Source: Streptomyces alanosinicus
GTDB lineage: Bacteria; Actinomycetota; Actinomycetes; Streptomycetales; Streptomycetaceae
Length of the DNA stretch: 64,000 nt
Assembly: GCF_014650595.1 (NCBI RefSeq)
Contig: NZ_BMVG01000008.1
Location: 248,001-312,000, forward strand
Reading direction: 5' to 3'
How positions within the stretch are numbered: the stretch's first letter is position 1; each line of letters starts with the position of its first letter. The position numbers and the translations under genes are program-made. The notes under the pieces were generated by a model that was not told where the DNA came from, did not search any database, and saw only the letters and a program-made list of their open reading frames with translations. Shown piece after piece: positions 24,911 to 32,963 of the stretch.

Positions 24911-24940
24911 GCTGGGCCGCCCGGTGCGGGGCGGCCCAGC
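24911..24940 (-). terminator. Hairpin downstream of Pro-repeat gene
   Basis: GCTGGGCCGCCC (24911-24922) and GGGCGGCCCAGC (24929-24940) form a perfect 12-bp stem with a 6-nt loop, 51 nt after the repeat-protein stop. The rest of 24561-24991 holds only a short palindrome AACTC-GT-GAGTT (24653-24664) and no supportable gene. Confidence 0.7.
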
Positions 24941-24991
24941 GTTCTCTCACGGATATGCCGGGTTATCTCACCCGGCCGTCGTCACCGACGT

Positions 24992-26566
24992 TCAGTCTTC
25001 GTCCTGACCATGCCCCCGCTCCGGCCCCCCGTGCGGCCTCGACGGCTTCCCGGGGTGCTGCGGCATCTCCGGGTGCTGCGGCATTTCCGGCCGCACCGGG
25101 TGCTGCGGGATCTCCGGCCGCACCGGGTGCTGCGGCATCCGCGGCTTCACGGGACGCTGCGGCAGCTCGGGCCTGACCGGAACAGCGGGCTTCATCGGCC
25201 GCTGGGGAAGCTCGGGCTTCACAGGCCGCTGCGGAAGTGCGGGCTTCGCCGGGCGCTGGGGAAGCTCGGGCTTCACCGGAAGCGCAGGCTTCACCGGACG
25301 CTGAGGCATCTGCGGCTTCACCGGACGCTGCGGAAGCTCGGGCTTCGCCGGAAGGGCAGGCTTCACCGGACGCTGAGGCATCTGCGGCTTCACCGGACGC
25401 TGCGGCAGCTCAGGCTTCACAGGCCGCTGCGGAAGCTGCGGCTTCACCGGAAGCGCAGGCTTCACCGGACGCTGAGGCATCTGCGGCTTCACCGGACGCT
25501 GCGGCAGCTCGGGCTTCGCCGGAAGCGCAGGCTTCACCGGACGCTGCGGCATCTGCGGCTTCACCGGACGCTGCGGCAGCTCAGGCTTCACAGGCCGCTG
25601 CGGAAGCTGCGGCTTCACCGGAAGCGCAGGCTTCACCGGACGCTGAGGCAGCTCAGGCTTCACAGGCCGCTGCGGATAAGCAGGCCTCTCCGGAAGCGTG
25701 GGCCTCACCGGACGCTGGGGAAGCTGCGGCTTCACAGGCCGCTGCGGCAGCTCAGGCTTCGCCGGAAGCACCGGATACGCGGGCTTGACCGGGCGCTGCG
25801 GAAGCTCAGGCTTCACCGGACGCTGCGGATAAACAGGCTTCTCCGGAAGCACCGGCTTCACCGGACGCTGGGGAAGCTGCGGCTTCACAGGCCGCTGCGG
25901 CAGCTCAGGCTTCACCGGCAGAACGGGCTTCACCGGATACTCGGGCCTGACCGGACGCTGCGGAAGCGCCGGCTTCACGGGGTGCTGAGGAAGCTCGGGC
26001 TTCACAGGCCGCTGCGGAAGTGCGGGCTTCACCGGGCGCTGCGGATAGACAGGCTTCTCCGGAAGCACCGGCTTCGCGGGATGCTGAGGAAGCTCGGGCT
26101 TCACCGGACGAGCCGGGTACTGCGGCCGCACGGGAACAGCGGGCTTCACCGGATGGATCGGAAGCTCGGGCTTCACCGGACGAGCCGGGTATTCCGGCCT
26201 GACCGGAACAGCGGGCTTCACCGGATGAACCGGAAACTCCGGCTTCACCGGACGAGCCGGGTACTCCGGCCTGACCGGAACAACCGGCTTCACCGGATGA
26301 ACCGGATACTCCGGCTTCTGGGGAATGAAAGGCTTCTCAGGATGAACCGGATACTCGGGCCGCACCGGACGGTGCGGGTACTCGGGCTTCACCGGAGACA
26401 TGGGCTTTACCTGGTGCTGCGGGTAAGCCGGTCTGTTGGGATAGGGCTGTGGGGTGGTGTGGTCCTGGGCATAGGCCGCTCCCGCGCTCGCCAGCGTGGC
26501 TGCGGCGAGTGCTGCGGCAGTGGCGGCCGACGCCAGAACGGATCGCCGTCGCGGCGGTCTCGTCAT
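24992..26566 (-). CDS. Secreted Pro/Arg/Lys octad-repeat protein
   Basis: A 524-residue exported protein. After a signal peptide (SVLASAATAAALAAATLASA ... AYAQDH) nearly everything is a short periodic repeat. Typical units are LPQRPVKP, MPQRPVKP, LPVKP/LPAKP and YPARPVKP; N-terminal units are richer in YP and VHP. The tail (GKPSRPHGGPERGHGQDED) is acidic/polar. Such a sequence would form an extended, highly cationic polyproline-like rod, possibly binding wall or acidic polysaccharide. No LPxTG anchor is present. GGAGA 9 nt upstream sets the ATG. Function is unknown; I cannot name a characterised family. Confidence 0.8.
   Translation of the reverse strand: MTRPPRRRSVLASAATAAALAAATLASAGAAYAQDHTTPQPYPNRPAYPQHQVKPMSPVKPEYPHRPVRPEYPVHPEKPFIPQKPEYPVHPVKPVVPVRPEYPARPVKPEFPVHPVKPAVPVRPEYPARPVKPELPIHPVKPAVPVRPQYPARPVKPELPQHPAKPVLPEKPVYPQRPVKPALPQRPVKPELPQHPVKPALPQRPVRPEYPVKPVLPVKPELPQRPVKPQLPQRPVKPVLPEKPVYPQRPVKPELPQRPVKPAYPVLPAKPELPQRPVKPQLPQRPVRPTLPERPAYPQRPVKPELPQRPVKPALPVKPQLPQRPVKPELPQRPVKPQMPQRPVKPALPAKPELPQRPVKPQMPQRPVKPALPVKPQLPQRPVKPELPQRPVKPQMPQRPVKPALPAKPELPQRPVKPQMPQRPVKPALPVKPELPQRPAKPALPQRPVKPELPQRPMKPAVPVRPELPQRPVKPRMPQHPVRPEIPQHPVRPEMPQHPEMPQHPGKPSRPHGGPERGHGQDED
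25140..26390. repeat. Degenerate 24-bp coding tandem repeats
   Basis: About 50 units around GGCTTCACCGGACGCTGCGG on the plus strand encode the Pro/Arg/Lys octads on the minus strand. The central part (about 25240-25640) contains two nearly identical higher-order blocks of roughly 190 bp, consistent with recent unequal-crossover duplication. The repeats are contiguous and without spacers, so this is not CRISPR. Confidence 0.85.
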
Positions 26567-26983
26567 TCTTTCCACTCTCCTCGACTTGGGTCAGAGCTCT
26601 ATGACGGCTGGTCAGTCCCAAGGGCTCGATAGTGGATTGATCAGGAAATCGGCGACTCGAATAACACTGTGGCGGCCATAAGCCACCGGATGGTGTAGCG
26701 CGGAACACCGGTTGGCCTGATAATCGGCGCCGGATCGGACCCCGCACCCCGCCCGGCGCCACCGTGCGCGCCCCGCAGACCGGCATGTCCCGCACGCCGT
26801 GCGGAGCCGTCCTCGGCCCGGATGCTCGCCGCGTCACCCGGTCGTCGTAAGGGGCGCCCTGAACTCGTTGCTTCCCGCTTCTGGTCCACGAGACCTACCG
26901 GACGGTATACAGACCCAGTCGAACGCGCGTGGGGCACCCGGTGCCGGCATCGCGCGATGTATCCGGTCTCAGGGGGAGGGCTC
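26567..26983. other. Divergent promoter region, repeat protein / SGNH lipase
   Basis: This 417-bp spacer between two genes for exported proteins transcribed away from each other must hold both promoters. The AT-richer segment 26630-26700 is the likeliest site for the minus-strand promoter. No gene is supportable here and I see no long palindrome. Confidence 0.45.
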
Positions 26984-27901
26984 ATGAGGAACGACACGCG
27001 TCCGGCGGGCGGCGCGAGAGGACGGCGGCGAGCCGCCGCGGTGGGGGCGGCGCTGGGCGGCTGCGCCCTCGTCGCGGCCGGCACGACCCCGGCCGCCGCA
27101 CAGCCCGCCGGACACGGCCGCGCCATCCGCTACGTGGCCCTCGGCGACTCCTACACCTCGGGCCCCGGCATCCCGGGCCAGGTGGACGCCTATTGCGCGC
27201 GCTCCGACCACAATTACCCCACGCTGGTGGCGACCCAGCGGCAGGTGAGCGCGTTCACGGACGTCAGCTGCTCCGGGGCGAAGACCGCCGAGATGTGGCA
27301 GCCGCAGGGCAGCAACAAGCCCCAGCTCGACGCCGTGGGGCGCGACACCGATCTGGTGACCGTCCAGATCGGCGGCAACGACGTCGGCTTCGGCCCGATC
27401 ATCAGCACCTGCGCGCACCTCGCCGCCCAGGACCCGACCGGCAACCCCTGCGAGCGCTCCTACACGGCGTCCGGCTACGACCGGCTCACCCTCGCGATCG
27501 TACGGACCGCGCCGAAGGTCGACCGGGTGCTGCGGGCCGTGCACGCGCGGGCGCCGCACGCGCGCGTGGTCGTCGTCGGCTACCCGGACCTGCTGCCCGA
27601 CGACGGCAGCGGCTGCTTCCCCCAAGTCCCCTTCGCGCAGAAGGACTTCGCGTATCTGCGCGACACCGAGAAGCGGCTCAATCTGATGCTGCGCCTGGTG
27701 GCCGGCCTCAACCGGGCGGACTACGTCGACACCTACGGCCCCACGGTCGGCCACGACATGTGCAAGGCGCCCGCGGACCGCTGGATCGAGCCCCTGCAGC
27801 CGGTCGCGCCCGCGGCCCCGGCGCACCCCAACGCCAGGGGGGAGCAAGCCATGGCCCAGGCGGTCCTCGCCCGGCTGGAGCGCGGGCACACCCGAGGCTG
27901 A
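26984..27901 (+). CDS. Secreted SGNH/GDSL lipase-esterase
   Basis: A 305-residue exported hydrolase similar to Streptomyces lipase/esterase of the SGNH type. The signal peptide (RRRAAAVGAALGGCALVAAG) ends near AAAQPAG. Block I is YVALGDSYTSGPGIPG with nucleophile Ser, the block III motif is VTVQIGGNDVGFG, and the block V histidine is in PAHPNARGEQAMA near the C-terminus. Six Cys residues could pair, as in the S. coelicolor lipase SCO1725-type fold. GGGGGAGGG before the ATG fixes the start. It should cleave extracellular acyl esters. Confidence 0.92.
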   Translation: MRNDTRPAGGARGRRRAAAVGAALGGCALVAAGTTPAAAQPAGHGRAIRYVALGDSYTSGPGIPGQVDAYCARSDHNYPTLVATQRQVSAFTDVSCSGAKTAEMWQPQGSNKPQLDAVGRDTDLVTVQIGGNDVGFGPIISTCAHLAAQDPTGNPCERSYTASGYDRLTLAIVRTAPKVDRVLRAVHARAPHARVVVVGYPDLLPDDGSGCFPQVPFAQKDFAYLRDTEKRLNLMLRLVAGLNRADYVDTYGPTVGHDMCKAPADRWIEPLQPVAPAAPAHPNARGEQAMAQAVLARLERGHTRG

Positions 27902-27951
27902 AGCCGGCGGCGGCCTGCGGGGCGCGATACCGCAGGCCGCCACAGCTCGTC

Positions 27952-29592
27952 TCAGCCGCCGAGCGCGCCCAGCACCACGGCCTGGGCCTCCTCCTGCACC
28001 CGGGCGAGATGGCCGGCGCCGAGGAAGGACTCGGCGTAGACCTTGTAGACGTCCTCGGTGCCCGAGGGGCGGGCCGCGAACCAGGCGTTCTCCGTGGTGA
28101 CCTTGATGCCGCCGATGGCGGCGCCGTTTCCGGGCGCCTCGGTGAGGACGGCCGTGACGGCCTCACCCGCCAGCGTGCCGGCGGTGACCTGCGCCGGGGA
28201 CAGCTTGCCGAGCAGGGCCTTCTGTTCGCGCGTCGCGGGCGCGTCGATGCGGGCGTAGGCGGGCCTGCCGAAGCGGGCGGTCAGGCCGGCGTAGTGCTCC
28301 GACGGCGTCCGGTCCGTGACGGCCGTGATCTCGGAGGCGAGCAGGGCCAGCAGGATGCCGTCCTTGTCGGTGGTCCACACCGAGCCGTCGCGGCGCAGGA
28401 AGGACGCGCCGGCCGACTCCTCGCCGCCGAACCCCAGCGTGCCGCCGGCCAGTCCGTCCACGAACCACTTGAACCCGACCGGAACCTCGACGAGTCGACG
28501 GCCGAGGTCGGCCGCGACCCGGTCGATCATCGTCGAGGAGACCAGCGTCTTGCCGATGCCGGTGCCGGCGGGCCACTGGTCGCGGTGCCGGTAGAGGTAG
28601 GAGACGGCGACCGCGAGGTAGTGGTTGGGGTTCATCAGGCCGGCGTCCGGGGTGACGATGCCGTGCCGGTCGGCGTCGGCGTCGTTGCCGGTGGCGATGC
28701 GGAACCGGTCGCTCTGCTCGATGAGGGAGGCCATGGCGTACGGCGACGAGCAGTCCATGCGGATCTGGCCGTCCCAGTCCAGCGTCATGAACCGCCAGGT
28801 GGGATCGGTGTGCGGGTTGACCACGGTGAGGTCGAGGCCGTGCTGTTCGGCGATGCGCCCCCAGTAGGCGACGGACGCGCCGCCGAGCGGGTCGGCGCCG
28901 ATGCGCACGCCGGCCGCGCGGACGGCGTCCAGGTCGAGCACGCTGGGCAGATCGCCGACGTAGCCGCCGAGGAAGTCGTACCGTCCGGTCGTCTCCGCGC
29001 CGAGTGCCCGGGCGTAGGACATCCGGCGTACGTCCTTCAGACCGCCCGTGATGACCTCGTTGGCCCGGTCCTGGATCCAGGAGGTGGCGTCGGAGGCGGC
29101 CGGTCCGCCGCTCGGCGGGTTGTACTTGAAGCCGCCGTCGGCGGGCGGGTTGTGGGAGGGAGTGACGACGACACCGTCGGCGAGGCCGGAGGTACGGCCG
29201 CGGTTGTGGGTGAGGATCGCGTGCGAGACGGCGGGGGTGGGGGTGTAGCCGTCCGCGCTGTCGACGAGCACCCGCACGCCGTTGGCCGCGAACACCTCCA
29301 GCGCGGTGACCTTCGCCGGCTCGGACAGCGCGTGGGTGTCGGCGCCGAGGAAGAGGGGGCCGTCGGTGCCCTGAGCCGTGCGGTACTCGCAGATGGCCTG
29401 GCTGGTGGCGGCGATGTGGTCCTCGTTGAAGGCGCCGGCCAGCGACGAACCCCGGTGTCCGGAGGTGCCGAACGTCACCCGCTGGGCGGGGTCGGCCGGG
29501 TCCGGGTGCGCTGCGTAGTACGCCGTGACCAGCCGGGCCACGTCGACAAGGTCCTCGGGACCGGCCGGCCGGCCCGCTCGCTCGTGCGGCAT
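27952..29592 (-). CDS. pgm: Phosphoglucomutase (alpha-D-glucose phosphate-specific)
   Basis: A 546-residue phosphohexomutase with the usual family length and four-domain order. N-terminal substrate residues are in VTFGTSGHRGSSL. The phosphoserine loop is VVVTPSHNPPADGG, the metal loop is GNDADADRHG (DxDxD), the sugar-specificity loop is FGGEESAGAS, and the C-terminal phosphate-binding loop is RPSGTEDVYKVYAES. It interconverts glucose-1-phosphate and glucose-6-phosphate, feeding glycogen, trehalose and NDP-sugar synthesis. GGAGG lies upstream of the ATG. It converges with the SGNH gene and is not obviously in an operon. Confidence 0.96.
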   Translation of the reverse strand: MPHERAGRPAGPEDLVDVARLVTAYYAAHPDPADPAQRVTFGTSGHRGSSLAGAFNEDHIAATSQAICEYRTAQGTDGPLFLGADTHALSEPAKVTALEVFAANGVRVLVDSADGYTPTPAVSHAILTHNRGRTSGLADGVVVTPSHNPPADGGFKYNPPSGGPAASDATSWIQDRANEVITGGLKDVRRMSYARALGAETTGRYDFLGGYVGDLPSVLDLDAVRAAGVRIGADPLGGASVAYWGRIAEQHGLDLTVVNPHTDPTWRFMTLDWDGQIRMDCSSPYAMASLIEQSDRFRIATGNDADADRHGIVTPDAGLMNPNHYLAVAVSYLYRHRDQWPAGTGIGKTLVSSTMIDRVAADLGRRLVEVPVGFKWFVDGLAGGTLGFGGEESAGASFLRRDGSVWTTDKDGILLALLASEITAVTDRTPSEHYAGLTARFGRPAYARIDAPATREQKALLGKLSPAQVTAGTLAGEAVTAVLTEAPGNGAAIGGIKVTTENAWFAARPSGTEDVYKVYAESFLGAGHLARVQEEAQAVVLGALGG

Positions 29593-29784
29593 GATCCGTC
29601 CTCCGCCTCAGATGATCGATGTCGGGGTGATCGATCGCTCCCCGCCCATCTTCCCTCGTCAGGGCCCTGACACGCGAGTGTGCCCCGCCCGGTGGTCCAC
29701 CCGGCAGCGGTCACCGTCCTGGCGGACGTGGACATCGCGGCAGGCCGCCGGGGCGCGCCCGGTGTCCCGGGAACCGCGCCCGAC

Positions 29785-29815
29785 GGCCCGCCGCGGGCTT
29801 GCCGCCCGGCGGGCC
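29785..29815 (-). terminator. Hairpin directly after chitosanase stop
   Basis: GGCCCGCCG (29785-29793) pairs with CGGCGGGCC (29807-29815), and the stop of the chitosanase gene is only 2 nt away. The remainder of the 225-bp spacer to pgm shows nothing further. Confidence 0.6.
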
Positions 29816-29817
29816 GG

Positions 29818-30660
29818 TCAGCCGATGTGGTAACTGTCCCCGTACGTCTTCCAGTCGAGCGGGGTGTTCAGGTCGAGGTTGCCCTTGCGCAGGAAGACCC
29901 GCTGCTCGGTGTCGACGCGGCTGGTGTCGCTGTGTGCCTCCTCCTGCTTCATGGCCCACACCCGGGCGTCGAGGAAGGCGTTGAGGTACGTCGTCTCGTT
30001 GCCGCCCTGCGCCGGGGGCTTGGCGCTGCGCAGGGCGCGTCCCCGGATGTTGCGGAAGCTGGTGGGGTCGTCGCCGTCGCCGTGCATGACGATGGCGTCG
30101 TAGTAGCAGAACTGGCCGAGGGTGCGCAGGCCGTCCGTCTTGCCCTGGGCGACCGCGGGGTTGAAGTAGACCCGGTCACGCTCGTCGTTCTGGCACTGCT
30201 GGAAGACGGAGTCCTTGGCCGCCGTGCGCCAGTCCTTGGGGAAGTTCGGGTCGAGGCCGGCGTGCGAGTCGCTGCCGTTGACCTTGCGCAGGGCGGGCAG
30301 GTACGTGGCGAGGACGTTGCCGGGCTTGCGGTCGGCGTAGAGCTGGACGAGGTCGAGCATGTCGCCGGTGCCGGAGCAGAAGCCGATGATGCCGGCGGTG
30401 TAGCCGCGGCCGTCGCCGATGTCCTCGATGTACTTGTACTGGGCCTTCCAGTCGAGCGAGGAGTTCTCCGCGCTCGACACCAGTTCCATGGCGATCTCCT
30501 TCTTCGCCGGGTCGTCGAGGCCCGACGCGGCCGCGTGCGCGGGCGACGCGAGGGCGCGCTGGGTTCCGAACAGCGCGCCGGAGGCGACGGCGGCGCCGAG
30601 CACGGCGACGACGGTCCGGCGGGAGACACGGGTGGGGGCGGGTTCGCGGTCTGCGTACAC
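29818..30660 (-). CDS. csn: GH46 chitosanase, secreted
   Basis: About 280 residues. Basic SRRTVVAVLGAAVASGALFG looks like a twin-arginine (Tat) signal. The mature part matches GH46 closely: LDDPAKKEIAMELVSSAENS carries the catalytic Glu, and YIEDIGDGRGYTAG carries the catalytic Asp. It closes with the conserved HSDTSRVDTEQRVFLRKGNL and WKTYGDSYHIG. It cleaves GlcN-GlcN bonds in partly deacetylated chitosan outside the cell. Two adjacent GTG codons are possible starts; GGAG is best spaced for the second (30660). A CsnR-type palindrome lies upstream. It could also act on other deacetylated amino-sugar polymers. Confidence 0.95.
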   Translation of the reverse strand: MYADREPAPTRVSRRTVVAVLGAAVASGALFGTQRALASPAHAAASGLDDPAKKEIAMELVSSAENSSLDWKAQYKYIEDIGDGRGYTAGIIGFCSGTGDMLDLVQLYADRKPGNVLATYLPALRKVNGSDSHAGLDPNFPKDWRTAAKDSVFQQCQNDERDRVYFNPAVAQGKTDGLRTLGQFCYYDAIVMHGDGDDPTSFRNIRGRALRSAKPPAQGGNETTYLNAFLDARVWAMKQEEAHSDTSRVDTEQRVFLRKGNLDLNTPLDWKTYGDSYHIG

Positions 30661-30715
30661 CACTGGGACTCCAAGTCGAGGCGGAGGGTGGGGAGTTGGT
30701 CCGTTCCGGCACTGG

Positions 30716-30730
30716 TAGGAAAGTTTCCTA
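30716..30730. promoter_or_regulatory. CsnR-box-like operator of chitosanase gene
   Basis: The perfect 15-bp palindrome TAGGAAAGTTTCCTA sits 56 nt before the chitosanase start. It matches, from memory, the operator described for the ROK-family repressor CsnR, which controls chitosanase genes in Streptomyces. CsnR itself is not in the window. Confidence 0.7.
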
Positions 30731-30947
30731 TCAAAGACCGAGCGGGACGGTAACCCGGCTCGCGTGAAGTTCGTAGGATCGAACAACCGCAGGTGGCGAC
30801 CCGGCACGGCCGCGTCCGATTCAGAAACGGCGCCGCTCAATCCCATCCGGGGCGGCGGTTGGACTTGCGTGGCGCGGCGGCGCAGGGTGGACGAGCCCGT
30901 CCGCACACGGAGGGGCGACCCCTACAGCACCATCCGGAGAAGACCCG

Positions 30948-31991
30948 ATGACCCACGTCGCGGACCCCGCACGCTACGACGGCACCATGCGTTACCGGCG
31001 CACCGGCCGCTCGGGGCTGGACCTGCCCCTCCTGTCCCTGGGCTACTGGCACAACTTCGGCGACGACCGCCCCTTCGAGACCCAGCGCGAGATCGCCCTG
31101 CGCGCCTTCGACCTCGGGATCACCCACCACGACCTGGCCAACAACTACGGCCCGCCGTACGGCGCGGCCGAGTCGAACTTCGGCCGGCTGCTGAAGCGGG
31201 ACCTCGCGCCGTACCGGGACGAGCTGGTGATCTCCACCAAGGCCGGCTGGGACATGTGGCCCGGCCCCTACGGCCAGGGCGGCGGCTCGCGCAAGTACGT
31301 GCTGGCCTCGCTGGACCAGTCGCTGCGCCGGACGGGCCTGGACTACGTGGACATCTTCTACTCCCACCGGCTGGACGCGACCACGCCGCTGGAGGAGACG
31401 ATGGGCGCACTGGACACCGCCGTACGCCAGGGCAAGGCGCTCTACGTCGGCATCTCCTCCTACGACGCCGAGCGCACCCGGCAGGCGGCCGCGATCCTGC
31501 GCGAGCTGGGCACTCCGCTGCTGATCCACCAGCCGTCGTACAGCATGCTCAATCGCTGGATCGAGACGGACGGCCTGCTGGACGCGGCCGAGGAGGAGGG
31601 CTTCGGAGTCATCGGCTTCACGGCGCTCGCCCAGGGGATGCTGACGGGCCGTTACCTCGACGGGGTGCCAAAGGACTCGCGGGCGGCCCAGGGCACATCG
31701 CTCGACGCCTCCTGGCTGACGGACGACATGCTGTACCGGCTGCGCTCCCTGAACGACATCGCGGCCCGGCGCGGACAGACCCTCGCACAGCTGGCGCTCG
31801 CCTGGGCGCTGCGCGACGAGCGGGTGACGTCGCTCGTCATCGGCGCCTCCCGCATCGAACAGCTGGAGCAGAACGTGGCCGCGCTGGAGAACCTCGACTT
31901 CACGGCCGAGGAACTGGCCGAGATCGACACGTACGCGACCGACGGCGGCGTGGACCTGTGGCGGGAGGCCAGGCTGGGCCGGCTCGGGTGA
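30948..31991 (+). CDS. Aldo/keto reductase (YghZ/Kvbeta-like)
   Basis: A 347-residue AKR. RRTGRSGLDLPLLSLGYWHN opens the barrel, and DLANNYGPPYGAAESNFGRL contains the catalytic Asp/Tyr. ISTKAGWDMWPGPYG has the catalytic Lys, and LDYVDIFYSHRLD the histidine strand. The C-terminal VIGASRIEQLEQNVAALENL binds the NADPH phosphate. The GPYGxGGSRK segment is typical of the L-glyceraldehyde-3-phosphate reductase (YghZ) subgroup. GGAGAAG precedes the ATG. It is transcribed away from the chitosanase gene; no shared operator is obvious. Confidence 0.94.
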   Translation: MTHVADPARYDGTMRYRRTGRSGLDLPLLSLGYWHNFGDDRPFETQREIALRAFDLGITHHDLANNYGPPYGAAESNFGRLLKRDLAPYRDELVISTKAGWDMWPGPYGQGGGSRKYVLASLDQSLRRTGLDYVDIFYSHRLDATTPLEETMGALDTAVRQGKALYVGISSYDAERTRQAAAILRELGTPLLIHQPSYSMLNRWIETDGLLDAAEEEGFGVIGFTALAQGMLTGRYLDGVPKDSRAAQGTSLDASWLTDDMLYRLRSLNDIAARRGQTLAQLALAWALRDERVTSLVIGASRIEQLEQNVAALENLDFTAEELAEIDTYATDGGVDLWREARLGRLG

Positions 31992-32039
31992 ACCGGCGGG
32001 GAGCCCAGCCGGGAGTCCTGGCAGAGAAGCGGGGGTGGA

Positions 32040-32080
32040 GTGACGTGCGTCACAGACAGACGGGACATGTCGGACATAAT
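32040..32080 (+). promoter_or_regulatory. Crp-type site plus -10 before CxxC mini-protein
   Basis: GTGACGTGCGTCAC (32040-32053) is a perfect 6+6 inverted repeat fitting the GTGA-N6-TCAC core of Crp/FNR-family sites. CATAAT (32075-32080) follows, with no good -35. The site centre would lie about 40 nt before the inferred start of transcription, the class II activator geometry. Confidence 0.55.
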
Positions 32081-32163
32081 TAAGGGCACCTAGACAGCGT
32101 TGTCATCACCCAGGACGACGCCTTTCATGTCTCCTCCGCGACCTCCAAGGAGCCAGCACCCTC

Positions 32164-32343
32164 ATGGCACACGGAGCCCACCGCAGCCCTCTCCTGCCTC
32201 CCCGCCCCGATCTGGGGCTCGCCCGCGACTGCGAGGTGTGCCTCGGCTGGGGCACCGTGATCACGCGCGACGGCGACCATGAACTGTGTCACGCATGCCA
32301 GGCGCTCCCCGGCGACGACGAGGACGCCGTCCGCCAGGGGTGA
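32164..32343 (+). CDS. 59-residue double-CxxC (zinc-ribbon-like) protein
   Basis: A small gene encoding 59 residues, starting MAHGAHRSPLLPPRPDLGLA. Two cysteine pairs, CEVC and CHAC, are about 21 residues apart (RDCEVCLGWGTVITRDGDHE, then LCHACQ), as in a zinc ribbon or rubredoxin-like knuckle, with an acidic C-terminal tail. AAGGAG is about 11 nt before the ATG. A Crp-like site and -10 precede it. A role in DNA/RNA or protein binding is plausible; I know of no characterised homologue. Confidence 0.72.
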   Translation: MAHGAHRSPLLPPRPDLGLARDCEVCLGWGTVITRDGDHELCHACQALPGDDEDAVRQG

Positions 32344-32473
32344 CACCCCACTCGCTCCCCCATTTCCCCCACCCCCTGCCCACCCGGGACCGCCGCCGGC
32401 GACCGCACACCGCCAAGGTAAGCTCCGGGTAATCACTTCACCAAGAAATATTCAAGCGGGGCAGGGGGCGGCC

Positions 32474-32959
32474 ATGGGCGCCGTACGCACGAGTCGGACG
32501 CCGTTGCCGGGCATCGGTGTCCGGTACGACCTGACGACCCGCGAGCAGCACAGACTGTCGGTGGTCGCCCACCGGGACGGGTCGAGGACGCTGAGCGCCT
32601 ATCAGGGCACGGATCCCGACGCCTGTGCGCTGTCGGTCCGGCTGTCCGGCCAGGAGGCCGAGGCCCTCGCCGGCACGCTACAGCCGACGCACCACAGCCC
32701 CAGCCTGCTGTCCACGACGGAACTGGGCCTGGTCGCCGAACGGATCGCGCTGGCCGCGGCGTCGTACTGGAACGGCCGGCTGCTCGGCGACACCCGGATG
32801 CGCACCGAGACCGGGGTGTCGATCGTGGCCGTCCTGCGGCGCGCCGAGGCGATCCCCTCCCCCGGCCCCGACTTCCGGCTGGCCGGCGGGGACACGTTGA
32901 TCGTGATCGGCACCCGCGAGGGCGTCGACGCGGCCGCCTCCATACTCGGCCGGGAGTGA
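32474..32959 (+). CDS. KhtT-like K+/H+ antiporter regulatory subunit (RCK_C)
   Basis: A 161-residue cytoplasmic subunit. The N-terminal part (LPGIGVRYDLTTREQHRLSV ... RDGSRTLSAYQ) is the AmhM/KhtT-type N domain. The C-terminal ~75 residues form an RCK_C/TrkA_C domain ending FRLAGGDTLIVIGTREGVDA. KhtT-class subunits gate the partner antiporter in response to nucleotides such as c-di-AMP or pH. It lies only 4 nt upstream of the antiporter gene, so the two form an operon. The ATG at 32474 has a G-rich upstream stretch. Confidence 0.88.
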   Translation: MGAVRTSRTPLPGIGVRYDLTTREQHRLSVVAHRDGSRTLSAYQGTDPDACALSVRLSGQEAEALAGTLQPTHHSPSLLSTTELGLVAERIALAAASYWNGRLLGDTRMRTETGVSIVAVLRRAEAIPSPGPDFRLAGGDTLIVIGTREGVDAAASILGRE

Positions 32960-32963
32960 TCGC

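Noticed and set aside
25140..26390. Regular repeats as a CRISPR array
   Set aside because: The units are contiguous, degenerate, coding and lack unique spacers; no cas genes are present.
25010..26632. Long plus-strand frames (540 and 183 residues) opposite the Pro-repeat gene
   Set aside because: They are antisense shadows created by the 24-bp periodicity; products are LHRTLR- or ASPDA-type low-complexity strings without a ribosome site.
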